Source: Saccharopolyspora spinosa NRRL 18395 (GTDB lineage Bacteria > Actinomycetota > Actinomycetes > Mycobacteriales > Pseudonocardiaceae). From it: a stretch of 64,000 nucleotides of DNA. Below, in pieces: positions 17,333-27,131 of this stretch. Both the position numbers and the translations under genes were made by a program. The DNA is taken from contig NZ_GL877878.1 in the NCBI RefSeq assembly GCF_000194155.1, forward strand, positions 712,458 to 776,457. The letters run 5' to 3'. Position 1 is the stretch's first letter, and the number at the start of each line of letters is the position of its first letter. Under the pieces are notes generated by a model that was not told where the DNA came from, did no database searches, and was given only the letters and a program-made list of their open reading frames with translations.

Positions 17333-17689
17333 TCACGCTTTCAGGGCGGCCCGGACGATCGCTAGGGCTTCGTCGGCCGGGATGCCTAGGGCGTGGGTGA
17401 TCTGGGCGTAGGTCGCTGCTGCTTCGGCTGCTCGGGCCGCTGCTTGATTTCCCGCGTCGCTGACGAAAGTGCCTGCGCGGCCGCGGGTTTCGAGCAAACC
17501 CGCCTGTTCCAGCTCCCGGTAGGCCTTCGCCGCCGTGTTCGCCGCGATGCCCAGGTCCGCCGCCAGCGCCCGGACCGTCGGGAGTTTGCTGCCCACCGGC
17601 AGTTCGCCGCTGTTGATCTGCTCGGCGAGGGTCGACCGCACCTGTTCGAAGGGCGGCACGTCGGAGTTCGGGTCAACGCTGATCCGCAT
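17333..17689 (-). CDS. GntR-family regulator, YtrA type
   Basis: A 118-residue regulator. The winged helix (residues about 10-75) contains PPFEQVRSTLAEQINSGELP, KLPTVRALAADLGIAANTA and AAKAYRELEQAGLLETRG, and a short C-terminal helical tail marks the YtrA subgroup. It has an AGGAGAG ribosome site. It lies 24 bases after meaB in the same direction, so it may be the last gene of the mutase operon, though no ABC transporter (the usual YtrA partner) is nearby. Confidence 0.88.
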   Translation of the reverse strand: MRISVDPNSDVPPFEQVRSTLAEQINSGELPVGSKLPTVRALAADLGIAANTAAKAYRELEQAGLLETRGRAGTFVSDAGNQAAARAAEAAATYAQITHALGIPADEALAIVRAALKA

Positions 17690-17713
17690 GACTCTCCTGG
17701 GTCGAGGTTGCGT

Positions 17714-18700
17714 TCAGGATTTCCGGAAGGCGTCGAGCAGCCGTTCCGCCGCGAGGCTGGCGGTGAGTTCCCCCGCCCGCACCTGGGTTTCCACCTCGCC
17801 GACGATCGCGCGCACCCCGGGGTGGTGGGTGAGTTCCGACATCAGCTGGTCGCGGACCAGCGCCCAGGTCCACTCGACCTGCTGGCGGCTGCGCTTCTCC
17901 GCGAGCTCGCCGGTCTCGGCCAGCGCCGCCCGGTGCTGCTCGATCTGCTCCCACAACGTGTCCAGGCCGAGCCCCTGCAGGCCGCTGCAGGTCAGCACCG
18001 GCGGCGTCCAGGTCGCGCTGACCGGGGTGAGCAGCCGCAGGGCGCTGCGGAGTTCGCGGGCGGCCTTGCGGGCTTCGGCGGCGTGATCGCCGTCGGCTTT
18101 GTTGACGGCGATGACGTCCGCCAGCTCCAGCACGCCCTTCTTGATGCCCTGCAGCTGGTCGCCGGTGCGGGCCAGGGTGAGCAGCAGGAAGCAGTCCACC
18201 ATGCCCGCCACGGTCACCTCGGACTGGCCGACGCCGACCGTTTCGACCAGTACGACGTCGTAACCGGCCGCCTCCATCAGCACGATCGTTTCGCGCGTCG
18301 CGCGGGCGACGCCGCCGAGCGTGCCCGCAGACGGCGACGGCCGCACGAACGCCGCCGGGTCGCTGGCCAGCCGGCCCATCCGGGTCTTGTCGCCGAGGAT
18401 GCTGCCGCCGCTTCGCGTCGAGGACGGGTCGACCGCCAGCACCGCGACGCGGTGTCCCGCCGCGGTCAGCATCGAGCCCAGCGACTCGATGAACGTCGAC
18501 TTGCCGACGCCGGGCACGCCGGTGATGCCGACCCGGTGCGCGCCGCCGCTGTGCGGCAGCAGCTCGACGAGCAGCTCCTGGGCCAGCGCCCGGTGGTCCT
18601 TGCGGGTCGACTCGACCAGCGTGATCGCCTGCGCCAGCTTGGTGCGGGAACCGGCGAGCACGCCCTTGGCGTAGTCTTGGACGTCGATCGTTCGCGGCAT
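17714..18700 (-). CDS. meaB: methylmalonyl-CoA mutase-associated GTPase MeaB
   Basis: A 328-residue G3E P-loop GTPase that guards methylmalonyl-CoA mutase and helps load or replace its cobalamin cofactor. Motifs: Walker [11 protein letters not shown] near residue 58, AVDPSST, switch [21 protein letters not shown] (Walker B region) and the G4-type NKAD near residue 197. The C-terminal dimerisation region is complete. The start at 18700 is two bases from the mutB stop, so it is cotranscribed with mutAB. Confidence 0.94.
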   Translation of the reverse strand: MPRTIDVQDYAKGVLAGSRTKLAQAITLVESTRKDHRALAQELLVELLPHSGGAHRVGITGVPGVGKSTFIESLGSMLTAAGHRVAVLAVDPSSTRSGGSILGDKTRMGRLASDPAAFVRPSPSAGTLGGVARATRETIVLMEAAGYDVVLVETVGVGQSEVTVAGMVDCFLLLTLARTGDQLQGIKKGVLELADVIAVNKADGDHAAEARKAARELRSALRLLTPVSATWTPPVLTCSGLQGLGLDTLWEQIEQHRAALAETGELAEKRSRQQVEWTWALVRDQLMSELTHHPGVRAIVGEVETQVRAGELTASLAAERLLDAFRKS

Positions 18701-18702
18701 GA

Positions 18703-20944
18703 TCAGTGTTCGAGTTGGGTGCGGAGTTCGGCGAGCAGGCCCAGCGCGGCGTCGGCGATCACCGTGCCCGGCGGGAAGATCGCGCTGGCACCGGCCTGCC
18801 GGAGGGCGTCGAAGTCGGCTGGCGGGATGACCCCGCCGACGACGATCATGATGTCGTCGCGGCCCAGTTCCCGCAGCTCTTCGCGTAGCGCGGGCACCAG
18901 GGTGAGGTGCCCGGCGGCGAGGCTGGAGACGCCGACGATGTGCACGTCGGACTCGGCGGCCTGGCGGGCCACCTCGGCCGGGGTCTGGAACAGCGGGCCC
19001 ACGTCCACGTCGAAGCCGAGGTCGGCGAACGCGGTCGCGATCACCTTCTGACCGCGGTCGTGGCCGTCCTGCCCCATCTTCGCGACCAGGATGCGCGGGC
19101 GGCGGCCCTCCGCCTCGGCGAAGTCCGCCACCTGCTGGCGGGCCGCCTCCAGCTGCTCCGACGGCCCCGACTCGTCCCGGTACACGCCCGTGATCGTACG
19201 GATCTGCCCGGAGTGGCGGCCGAACACCTTCTCCAACGCATCGGAGATCTCCCCGACGGTCGCCTTCTCCCGCGCCGCGTCCACGGCCAGCGCCAGCATG
19301 TTGTGCGCCAGGTCGTCGGGCCGCTGGTCCGACATCGACGCCTCGGCCGCGGCGGTGAGCCGGCGCAGCGCGTCCCCGCAGGACTCGCTGTCGCGTTCTT
19401 CCCGCAGCCGCCGCAGTTTCTCGAGCTGCTGCGCGCGGACCCCGGCGTTGTCGACCTTCAGCACGTCGATCTGCTCGTCGCCGTCGTAGCGGTACTTGTT
19501 GACGCCGATCAGCGGCTGCCGGCCGGAGTCGATGCGGGCCTGGGTGCGGGCCGCGGCCTCCTCGATGCGCAGCTTGGGGATTCCGGCGTCGATGGCCTGG
19601 GCCATGCCCCCGGCGTCCTCGACCTCGGTGATGTGCGCCCAGGCGCGTTCGGCGAGGTCCGCGGTGAGGCGCTCCAGGTAGTAGCTGCCGCCCCACGGGT
19701 CGATCACCCGCGTGGTGCCGGATTCCTGCTGCGGTGGTGCCGGATTCCTGCTGCAGCACCAGCTGCGTGTTGCGGGCGATGCGCGCGGAGAAGTCGGTGG
19801 GCAGCGCCAGAGCTTCGTCGAGCGCGTTGGTGTGCAGCGACTGCGTGTGCCCCTGGGTGGCGGCCATCGCCTCGACGCAGGTACGCACCACGTTGTTGTA
19901 GACGTCCTGGGCGGTCAGCGACCAGCCGGAGGTTTGCGAATGGGTGCGCAGCGACAGCGATTTCGGGTTCTGCGGCTCGAAGGTCGCCACCAGCTTCGAC
20001 CACAGCAGCCGGGCCGCGCGCAGTTTTGCGACCTCCATCGCGAAGTTCATCCCGATGCCCCAGAAGAAGGACAGCCGGGGCGCGAAGGCGTCGATGTCCA
20101 GCCCGGCCTGCCGCCCGGCGCGCAGGTATTCGACGCCGTCGGCCAGGGTGTAGGCCAGCTCCAGGTCGGCGGTCGCCCCGGCCTCCTGGATGTGGTAGCC
20201 GGAGATCGAGATGGAGTTGAACTTCGGCATCCGCTGCGAGGTGTAGGCGAAGATGTCGGAGATGATCCGCATCGACGGCTGCGGCGGGTAGATGTAGGTG
20301 TTGCGGACCATGAACTCCTTGAGGATGTCGTTCTGGATGGTCCCCGTCAGCTTCTCCGGCGCGACACCCTGCTCCTCGGCGGCGACGATGTAGAGCGCCA
20401 TCACCGGGAGCACCGCGCCGTTCATGGTCATCGACACGCTCATCTTGTCCAGCGGGATGCCGTCGAAGAGCTGCCGCATGTCGAAGATCGAGTCGATGGC
20501 CACCCCGGCCATGCCGACGTCACCGGCCACGCGCGGGTGGTCGGAGTCGTAGCCGCGGTGGGTGGCGAGGTCGAACGCCACCGACAGGCCCTTCTGGCCG
20601 GCGGCCAGGTTGCGGCGGTAGAAGGCGTTGGACTCCTCGGCGGTGGAGAACCCGGCGTACTGCCGCACCGTCCACGGCTGGTTGACGTACATCGTCGGGT
20701 ACGGTCCGCGCAGGAACGGTGCCAAACCCGGGTAGGTGTGCGGGAAGTCGAGCCCCGCGACGTCGGCCGAGGTGTAGAGCGGCTTGATCCCGATGCCCTC
20801 CGGTGCTTCCCAGACCAGGGCGTCGGAGTCCTTGCCGGTGGCGGACAGCAGCTCCTGCTGCCACCGCTCGGGGGCGGCGGCGGGCGGCCCGTGGACATCG
20901 GCGCTGTCCAGCGGGATGTCGGCGAAGTTCGGGATCTGCGTCAT
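18703..20944 (-). pseudogene. mutB: methylmalonyl-CoA mutase large subunit, frameshifted
   Basis: This gene encodes the catalytic, B12-binding large subunit, which interconverts methylmalonyl-CoA and succinyl-CoA. The first part is intact from [19 protein letters not shown] through [11 protein letters not shown] and the TIM-barrel region to [10 protein letters not shown] 22-bp tandem duplication at 19712-19755 then shifts the frame. The remainder continues in another frame from [14 protein letters not shown] to the cobalamin domain with DGHDRGQ (the DxHxxG ligand motif). Removing one repeat unit restores a 739-residue protein, the normal family length. As written it would not make active enzyme. 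It may be a true mutation or an assembly error. Confidence 0.9.
19712..19755. repeat. 22-bp tandem duplication inside mutB
   Basis: The unit GTGGTGCCGGATTCCTGCTG plus two bases is present twice, at 19712-19733 and 19734-19755, with only the last base differing. Because 22 is not a multiple of three it causes the mutB frameshift. One copy reads in frame as ...QQESGTTR. Confidence 0.95.
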
Positions 20945-22839
20945 CGTCCCACTCCCGTATCGGGCCTGATGGGCGTATCGGGCCTGATGTGCAACAGCTT
21001 CTGGACGCCGGTCAGGACGGCCAGCGCATCGCATCCGGCGAAGGCGAACCCGTCGACGCCTTCCGGTGCCGGATCGCTCGGCTTTCCGGCCAGCAGCACG
21101 TGCTTCGCCCCGGCCTGCTTGAGCGCCGCAGCGGTGTCCGCGGCGCGTTCGGCGTAAACCTTGTCGCTGGCGCAGAGGCACACCACCGGCGCTCCGGTGT
21201 AGGCCTTGAGAACGTCCTCTGCGGATTCGGTCGCACCGGCGTCCGTGCATTCGATACCGCCCGCTGCGAACAGGTTCCGCGCGAACGAGGCTCGCGCGTT
21301 GTGCGCGGCGAGCGAGCCGAGCGTTGCGAGGAACACCGCAGGGCGTTGGCCGGTGGCTTCCAGATGCGCGTCGGCGGCGTCGCGCAGCCGCTCGAAGTCT
21401 TCTGCGTAGTGGTGCACCGGAAGGCCGCCGGAAGGCTGTTCCGGCGTGGGTTCCCGCTCCAGCGGCGGCTCGTCCAGGTTCGGGAATTCGCTGACGCCGG
21501 TGATCGCGTCCTCGCGGTGCGTGATCGCGGCGCGGCGCTCTTCCCAGGTGGCCGCGAGCCGGTCGGCGACCAGGCCGGACTCCAGCGCGGCGGGCAGCCC
21601 GCCTGCCGCTTCGATCTCCTGGAACCACCGCCAGGCGACCTGCGCCAGCTCCTCGGTCAGCGACTCGACGTACCAGGACCCGCCCGCCGGGTCGATCACC
21701 TGCGCCAGGTGCGACTCCTCCAGCAGCAGCGCCTGGGTGTTGCGCGCGATGCGGCGGGCGAAGTCGTCCGGCAGGCCGATCGCGGCGTCGAACGGCAGCG
21801 CGGTCACCGCCTGCGCGCCGCCTACCCCGGCGGCGAACGTGGCGATCGTGGTGCGCAGCATGTTCACCCACGGGTCGCGCCTGGTCAGCATGGCCGCCGA
21901 CGTCACGGCGTGCTGCACCTGTGCCCGCGCCGGCTCCGACGCGCCGCTGGACCGGGTCACCTGTTCCCACAGGCGCCGCGCGGCGCGCAGCTTGGCGATG
22001 CTCAGGAACTGGTCGGCGGTGGTGGCGAAGCGGAACTCCAGCAGCCCGGCGGCGGTGTCGACGTCAATCCCGGCCTCGGTCAGCCAACGCAGGTAGGTCG
22101 TGGCGACCGCGAGCGAGCAGCCGAGCTCCTGCGCGTCGGAACCGCCCGCGTCGTGGTACGGCAACCCGTCCACGACCAGCGCCTTCAGCTCCGTGAACTC
22201 CGCAGCGCAGCGGCGGGCGAGCGACACCGCGGCCTCCCGGTCGCCGGGGCGGCCGGTCCTGGCCTGCACGCCCAGCGGGTCGGCGCCTAGGTTGCCGCGC
22301 AGCGCGGCGCCGGGCAGGTCCTGCTCGGCTGCCAACGCCAGGAAGGCGTCCGCCGCTGCACCGAAATCAGCGCCCGCGTCGAGGGTCATGCCGATCATGT
22401 CCAGGTGCACGCCGGTGAGCGCGTCGGCGAGGTCGTCGACCGCCAGCCCGCCGGTTCCGAGCCGCAGCCACAGCGACGACACCCCGTTGTAGAGGTCCGC
22501 CAGGATCTCGCGGTTCGTCTCGGCGGGGTCCGGGTTCTCGTGCCGCTGCCGCACGTCCCAGCCTTCGGCGACGCTGCCCTGCGGGCGGCTGCCGCGCACG
22601 AACGGCACCAGCCCCGGCGCGCCCGCCTCCAGCGGGCCTTCGGTGTACAGCGGGTGCACGACTATGCCGTCGTAGGTCGTCGAGGCCAGTACGTCCTCCA
22701 CCGGTCCGGCGGGGCCCTGCTCGCCGATCAGTCCGGACCGCTGCAGCACTTTCTTGACCTGAGCCCGCCACTGCTCGCGGTCCACGGGCCCGGCCGCGGA
22801 AAGGTCCGGCCCGCCGCCGCTCGTCGAGTGCGCCACCAT
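20941..22839 (-). CDS. mutA: methylmalonyl-CoA mutase small subunit
   Basis: A 632-residue non-catalytic partner of MutB. It has the mutase TIM-barrel ([50 protein letters not shown]) and a degenerate cobalamin-like domain ([20 protein letters not shown]) that lacks DxHxxG, as expected for the small subunit. The ATG at 22839 gives the family length; a longer frame exists but adds unrelated residues. The stop overlaps the mutB start by four bases. An 18-base period repeat near the 3' end duplicates IRPDT in the C-terminus. Confidence 0.93.
   Translation of the reverse strand: MVAHSTSGGGPDLSAAGPVDREQWRAQVKKVLQRSGLIGEQGPAGPVEDVLASTTYDGIVVHPLYTEGPLEAGAPGLVPFVRGSRPQGSVAEGWDVRQRHENPDPAETNREILADLYNGVSSLWLRLGTGGLAVDDLADALTGVHLDMIGMTLDAGADFGAAADAFLALAAEQDLPGAALRGNLGADPLGVQARTGRPGDREAAVSLARRCAAEFTELKALVVDGLPYHDAGGSDAQELGCSLAVATTYLRWLTEAGIDVDTAAGLLEFRFATTADQFLSIAKLRAARRLWEQVTRSSGASEPARAQVQHAVTSAAMLTRRDPWVNMLRTTIATFAAGVGGAQAVTALPFDAAIGLPDDFARRIARNTQALLLEESHLAQVIDPAGGSWYVESLTEELAQVAWRWFQEIEAAGGLPAALESGLVADRLAATWEERRAAITHREDAITGVSEFPNLDEPPLEREPTPEQPSGGLPVHHYAEDFERLRDAADAHLEATGQRPAVFLATLGSLAAHNARASFARNLFAAGGIECTDAGATESAEDVLKAYTGAPVVCLCASDKVYAERAADTAAALKQAGAKHVLLAGKPSDPAPEGVDGFAFAGCDALAVLTGVQKLLHIRPDTPIRPDTGVGR
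20956..20989. repeat. 16-bp direct repeat near the mutA 3' end
   Basis: CGTATCGGGCCTGATG occurs at 20956-20971 and again at 20974-20989, a period of 18 bases. It adds six residues in frame to the MutA tail (IRPDT repeated) and should be harmless. Confidence 0.9.
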
Positions 22840-23016
22840 GAACGTGATGGTAAGCCGAGTGGCCAGTTCTGGAACCATCTGTGATCTGGAACTCACAACG
22901 CTTGATCGACCTAGCGGCGATTCACTTAGCCCCGCTCTGCGGTGGGACTCTGCCGGTTCGGTGAGCTCTTCGCCGGTCACCTGGCCCTTGCGCAACGCCG
23001 GTGCGAGGGGCGGTTG

Positions 23017-23277
23017 TCAGCGCTCGTTAATCTCGCGGCCGTGGCCGACCGCGACTACCGCGACGACGAGACGTCCGTCTTCGGCGCGGTAGATCACCCG
23101 GTAGTCGGCGACTCGGATCCGCAGATAGCCGGCGACTCCCTTGAGTGCGATGGCTCCGGCGGGGCGTGGATCGCCGGCGAGCTGATCGATCGCGATCTGC
23201 AGCCGTCGCCGAATCGGCTTGTCAAGTTTGGCCAGGGTTTTCAGGGCGTCGCGGGTGATCTCGATTTGGTAGGTCAC
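23017..23277 (-). CDS. RelE/ParE-family toxin
   Basis: An 86-residue RelE-type protein, probably a ribosome-dependent mRNA interferase. It has the family fold pattern ITRDALKTLAKLDKPIRRRL, LKGVAGYLRIRVADYRVIYR and VVAVGHGREINER. The basic residues Lys, Arg and Arg/Tyr expected in the active site are present. The start overlaps the antitoxin stop by four bases (23274-23277), the normal order of such pairs. Confidence 0.92.
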   Translation of the reverse strand: MTYQIEITRDALKTLAKLDKPIRRRLQIAIDQLAGDPRPAGAIALKGVAGYLRIRVADYRVIYRAEDGRLVVAVVAVGHGREINER

Positions 23278-23534
23278 CGATCCCGCTCCAACGCGACGAT
23301 CGCAGCTTCCCAGGCAACCGTGCCGGACTCCTCTGCTTGGGCGACGCGACGCGCCCAGTGCGCGTCTTCTTCGGCTTCCCAGTGCCCGGCGACGTCCGCT
23401 GCTACGAGTGCGGCAACCCGCTTGCCTCGATGGGTCAGGTAGACGTACTGGCCCTCGCTCGCCAGCTCGATGTATTTCGGCAGGTTGGCGCGGGCAGACG
23501 AGACATTGACTTCAATGGCGGCGCTGTCGTCCAT
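23274..23534 (-). CDS. Phd/YefM-family antitoxin
   Basis: An 86-residue antitoxin. The N-terminal DNA-binding Phd/YefM fold contains VNVSSARANLPKYIELASEG then YVYLTHRGKRVAALVA. The acidic C-terminal tail that neutralises the toxin starts near WEAEEDAHWARRV. The ATG at 23534 was chosen because operator half-sites lie directly upstream and the family begins here. It probably represses its own operon through the palindrome at 23563. Confidence 0.9.
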   Translation of the reverse strand: MDDSAAIEVNVSSARANLPKYIELASEGQYVYLTHRGKRVAALVAADVAGHWEAEEDAHWARRVAQAEESGTVAWEAAIVALERDR

Positions 23535-23562
23535 GTGTACAGCTTCGACGCAAATGCACGAA

Positions 23563-23579
23563 TTGTACAGTCTGTACAA
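23563..23579. promoter_or_regulatory. antitoxin operator palindrome
   Basis: TTGTACA and TGTACAA, separated by three bases, form a perfect inverted repeat. A third TGTACA copy lies at 23536-23541 next to the antitoxin start. Phd/YefM antitoxins are known to bind TGTACA-type palindromes, so autoregulation is well supported. Confidence 0.8.
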
Positions 23580-23601
23580 GTGGTCGATCGATCACCGTCT
23601 G

Positions 23602-23802
23602 TTATTGCTGCGAGCGGCCGCAGAGGTGGTAGACCCAGCCGGATTCCGGGGTGTAGCGGAGCTCGTAGTGGGTCTCGATCTTCGGGCCGTCGTGCAGGTG
23701 GATGTGCCTCAGCAGTCGTCCCGCGACCGCCTCGGAGTCGCGGAGATCCTGGATCCGGCCGTCCAGCGGCCCGCCGACGAAGCGCACGTTCCGGCTCGTC
23801 AT
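23602..23802 (-). CDS. small conserved protein with FVGGPLDGR motif
   Basis: A 66-residue soluble protein that begins MTSRNVRFVGGPLDGRIQDL and ends YTPESGWVYHLCG. The VRFVGGPLDG opening is common to small actinobacterial and actinophage proteins of unknown function. It has an excellent ribosome-binding site (GGAGGAGGG, five bases before ATG), which makes it a convincing gene despite its size. It stands alone. Confidence 0.75.
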   Translation of the reverse strand: MTSRNVRFVGGPLDGRIQDLRDSEAVAGRLLRHIHLHDGPKIETHYELRYTPESGWVYHLCGRSQQ

Positions 23803-23838
23803 GACATCCCTCCTCCCGCACGTGCACATGGTCCCCGA

Positions 23839-23982
23839 TTGACGGCGCCCAACACCAGCGTGCAACTCGGCGTGCCCACGAAGACGTGGCCGATGTTCGC
23901 GTTCTTGCCGCTGTGCGAGATCGCGGTCTACCGCTCCGATCCGGATCGGGCGGTGATCCAGGTGTGTGCCTTCACCACCTGA
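23839..23982 (+). CDS. doubtful short ORF
   Basis: A 47-residue frame from TTG encodes TKTWPMFAFLPLCEIAVYRS then PDRAVIQVCAFTT. It has no ribosome-binding site and no recognised family. It may be the tail of a lost gene. It is listed because it is the only candidate in the gap before the helicase. Confidence 0.22.
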   Translation: MTAPNTSVQLGVPTKTWPMFAFLPLCEIAVYRSDPDRAVIQVCAFTT

Positions 23983-24042
23983 CCCAGCATCGGCCACCCC
24001 GGGTCCATTCGGCCGGAGTTGAGCAGGGACGATGGGGGCACG

Positions 24043-26571
24043 ATGAAGCTCACCGACCAGCTCCCAGCCCTCTCGACCGACTCCCCGGACTCCGACGCGG
24101 TGCTCGACGCGTTCGTGTCCTGGACCACCGACCAGGGCATCGAGCTCTACCCGGCGCAGGAAGAAGCGCTGATGGAGGTCGTGACCGGGGCGAACCTGAT
24201 CCTGAGCACGCCGACCGGCTCCGGCAAGAGCCTGGTGGCCACTGGGGCGCACTTCACCGCGCTGGCCGCTGGCAAGCGCAGCTTCTACACCGCACCGATC
24301 AAGGCGCTCGTGTCGGAGAAGTTCTTCTCGCTGGTGGAAACCTTCGGTGCCGAGAACGTCGGCATGATGACCGGCGACAGCAGCGTCAACGGCGACGCCC
24401 CGATCATCTGCTGCACGGCGGAGATCCTGGCCAACATCGCGCTGCGCGACGGGGACCGCGCCGACGTGGACCAGGTCGTGATGGACGAGTTCCACTTCTA
24501 CTCCGAGCCCGACCGCGGCTGGGCGTGGCAGGTGCCGCTGCTGGAGCTGCCGCGCACCCAGTTCGTGCTGATGTCGGCGACGCTCGGCGACGTCAAGTTC
24601 TTCCAGGAGGACCTGGCCCGGCGCACTGGCCGGGAGACTGCCGTGGTCACCTCGGCGGAGCGGCCGATCCCGCTGACCTTCCGCTACGCCAAGACGCCGC
24701 TGCACGAGACGATCGAGGAGCTGCTGGCCGGCCAGCAGGCCCCGGTGTACGTCGTGTACTTCAACCAGGCTTCGGCGCTGGAGCAGGCGCAGGCGTTGAT
24801 GAGCGTCAAGGTCGCCACCCGCGAGCAGCGTGACGAGATCGCCGAGGCGATCGGCGACTTCCGCTTCACCGCCGGGTTCGGCAAGACCCTGTCGCGGCTG
24901 GTGCGGCACGGCATCGGGGTGCACCACGCCGGGATGCTGCCGAAGTACCGGCGGCTGGTGGAGCAGCTCGCGCAGGCCGGGCTGCTCAAGGTCATCTGCG
25001 GCACCGACACCCTCGGGGTGGGCATCAACGTGCCGATCCGCACCGTGCTGATCACCGGGCTGACCAAGTACGACGGTGTTCGCACCCGGCACCTGAAGGC
25101 GCGGGAGTTCCACCAGATCGCCGGTCGCGCCGGCCGCGCCGGGTACGACACCGCAGGTTACGTGGTGGTGCAGGCGCCCGAGCACGAGATCGAGAACGAG
25201 CGGGCGCTGGCCAAGGCCGGCGACGACCCGAAGAAGAAGCGCAAGCTGGTGCGCAAGAAGGCGCCCGAGGGCTTCGTGTCCTGGAGCGAGAAGACCTTCG
25301 AGAAGCTGGAGTCCGCCGAGCCGGAGCCGCTGCGGTCCAGCTTCACCGTCAACCACGCGATGCTGCTCAACGTCATCAACCGGTCCGCCAACGGTCGGCA
25401 CGGCGATGCGTTCTCCGCGATGCGCCACCTGCTCACCGACAACCACGAGGACCGGCCGACGCAGCGCCGTCACATCCTGCGCGCCATCGCGATCTACCGC
25501 GCGCTGCTGGCCGCCGGGGTGGTCGAGCAGCTCGACGAGCCCGGCGAGCAGGGCCGCCGGGTGCGGCTGACCGTGGACCTGCAGTTCGACTTCGCGCTCA
25601 ACCAACCGCTCTCGCCGTTCGCGCTGGCCGCCATCGAGCTGCTGGATTCCGGGTCGCCGAGTTACCCGCTGGACGTGCTGTCCGTCATCGAGTCCATTTT
25701 GGACGATCCGCGGCAGGTGCTGTCGCAGCAGCAGTTCAAGGCCCGTGGCGAGGCCGTCTCGCAGATGAAGGCCGACGGCATCGAGTACGACCAGCGGATG
25801 GAGCTGCTGGAGGAGATCACCCACCCCAAGCCACTGGCCGAACTGCTGGATGCCGCCTACGAGACCTACCGCAAGGGGCATCCGTGGGTCGGCGAGCACG
25901 AGCTGTCGCCGAAGTCGGTGGCCCGCGACATGTTCGAGCGGGCGATGAACTTCGTCGAGTTCGTCAACTTCTACGGGCTGGCCCGCTCCGAGGGGCTGGT
26001 GCTGCGCTACCTGGCCGACGTCTACAAGGCGCTGCGGCACACGGTGCCCGACGACGCCAAGACCGAGGAGCTCACCGACATCATCGAGTGGCTCGGCGAA
26101 CTGGTCCGGCAGGTCGACTCCAGCCTGCTCGACGAATGGGAGAAGCTGCGCCACCCGGGCGCGGAGCCGACGGCCGTGGCGGTGGACGAGGGCCCGGAGC
26201 GGATCACGCTGAACAAGCGGGCCTTCCGGGTGCAGGTGCGCAACGCGTTGTTCCGCCGCGTGGAGCTGGCGGCGCGGCGGCGCTACGACGAGCTCGGCGC
26301 GCTGGACGCGGAAGGCGGCTGGGACGCCGACGCGTGGGAGGATGCGCTGGAGGAGTACTTCGAGCAGCACGAGGAGATCGGCACCGGCCCGGACGCGCGC
26401 GGCCCGGCGCTGCTGATGATCACCGAGGAGCCGGAGCGCTGGCTGGTCCGGCAGATCTTCGCCGACCCGGCCGAGGACCGCGACTGGGGCATCAGCGCCG
26501 AGGTCGACCTCGCCGCCTCCGACGAGGCGGGCACCGTGGTCATCCGGATCACCGACGTCAACCAGCTCTGA
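24043..26571 (+). CDS. DEAD/DEAH-box RNA helicase with DUF3516 domain
   Basis: An 842-residue superfamily II helicase. RecA-like motifs: I STPTGSGKSLV near residue 60, II DEFHFYS near 150, III LMSATLGD near 180, and VI QIAGRAGRAGYDT near 360. The C-terminal half (about 430-842) is the actinobacterial DUF3516 domain, helical and acidic, ending in AGTVVIRITDVNQL. It probably acts on RNA, by analogy with Ski2/Mtr4-like enzymes, but a substrate is not established here. ATG at 24043 follows GGGGG at a good distance. A longer TTG start is possible. Confidence 0.92.
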   Translation: MKLTDQLPALSTDSPDSDAVLDAFVSWTTDQGIELYPAQEEALMEVVTGANLILSTPTGSGKSLVATGAHFTALAAGKRSFYTAPIKALVSEKFFSLVETFGAENVGMMTGDSSVNGDAPIICCTAEILANIALRDGDRADVDQVVMDEFHFYSEPDRGWAWQVPLLELPRTQFVLMSATLGDVKFFQEDLARRTGRETAVVTSAERPIPLTFRYAKTPLHETIEELLAGQQAPVYVVYFNQASALEQAQALMSVKVATREQRDEIAEAIGDFRFTAGFGKTLSRLVRHGIGVHHAGMLPKYRRLVEQLAQAGLLKVICGTDTLGVGINVPIRTVLITGLTKYDGVRTRHLKAREFHQIAGRAGRAGYDTAGYVVVQAPEHEIENERALAKAGDDPKKKRKLVRKKAPEGFVSWSEKTFEKLESAEPEPLRSSFTVNHAMLLNVINRSANGRHGDAFSAMRHLLTDNHEDRPTQRRHILRAIAIYRALLAAGVVEQLDEPGEQGRRVRLTVDLQFDFALNQPLSPFALAAIELLDSGSPSYPLDVLSVIESILDDPRQVLSQQQFKARGEAVSQMKADGIEYDQRMELLEEITHPKPLAELLDAAYETYRKGHPWVGEHELSPKSVARDMFERAMNFVEFVNFYGLARSEGLVLRYLADVYKALRHTVPDDAKTEELTDIIEWLGELVRQVDSSLLDEWEKLRHPGAEPTAVAVDEGPERITLNKRAFRVQVRNALFRRVELAARRRYDELGALDAEGGWDADAWEDALEEYFEQHEEIGTGPDARGPALLMITEEPERWLVRQIFADPAEDRDWGISAEVDLAASDEAGTVVIRITDVNQL

Positions 26572-26671
26572 CGGGCCTCCGCGAAGCGACCGTTCCGGCG
26601 GTGGCGACGCGGATGGCGCTGCCCTAGCATCCCCGGCGAGATCACCCAAACGTCGCCGTAGGGAGCCGGGC

Positions 26672-27085
26672 ATGCCGCAAACCATCGCAGTCGGGGTGGA
26701 CGGGTCGAAGGAGTCGGTGCGGGCGCTGCGCTGGGCGGCGAACCAGATCAGCGAGGTCGGCGGCATCGCGCACGCGATCATGGTCTGGCACCAGCCGGTC
26801 CAGTTCGGATATCGTCTGCCGACCCCGGACAGCGAGCTGGAGCAGCGGGCGCGCGAGGCGCTGGAAGCCGCCATGACGGCGGTCAAGGCGGATTTTCCCG
26901 CCGTGGACCTGCGATCCCGGCTCATCCGGGGGCACGTGGTCGACGAGTTGGTCGGGCTGTCCAAGCAGGCCGATCTGCTGGTGGTGGGCAACAAGGGGCA
27001 CGGCGCCTTCACCGGCATGCTGGTCGGGTCGGTGGCGCTGAAGCTGGTGCACCATGCGGCCTGCCCGGTCGTCGTCGTCCGCTGA
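26672..27085 (+). CDS. universal stress protein (UspA family)
   Basis: A 137-residue single-domain UspA protein. It begins MPQTIAVGVDGSKESVRAL and ends with the ATP-binding signature VGNKGHGAFTGMLVGSVALK (G-x2-G-x9-G-S) and CPVVVVR. It probably binds ATP and acts in stress or dormancy responses. ATG start. It stands between the helicase and a DUF1349 gene in the same orientation. Confidence 0.92.
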   Translation: MPQTIAVGVDGSKESVRALRWAANQISEVGGIAHAIMVWHQPVQFGYRLPTPDSELEQRAREALEAAMTAVKADFPAVDLRSRLIRGHVVDELVGLSKQADLLVVGNKGHGAFTGMLVGSVALKLVHHAACPVVVVR

Positions 27086-27131
27086 CGAAGCCGGACCGGC
27101 GGGCACGCCGGACAAGTGGAAACAGGTGGGC

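Noticed and set aside
17714-21970. Single 1418-codon minus-strand frame covering meaB and most of mutB
   Set aside because: It is a chance fusion of the meaB frame, a shifted part of mutB and the 5' part of mutB caused by the 22-bp duplication. It does not represent a fusion protein.
23602-27018. Very long minus-strand open frame (over 1100 codons) opposite the helicase
   Set aside because: Its residues are Arg/Gly/Val/His-rich with no domains, which is typical antisense of a high-GC gene. The plus-strand helicase has all motifs. Only the last 66 codons (23602-23802) look like a real gene.
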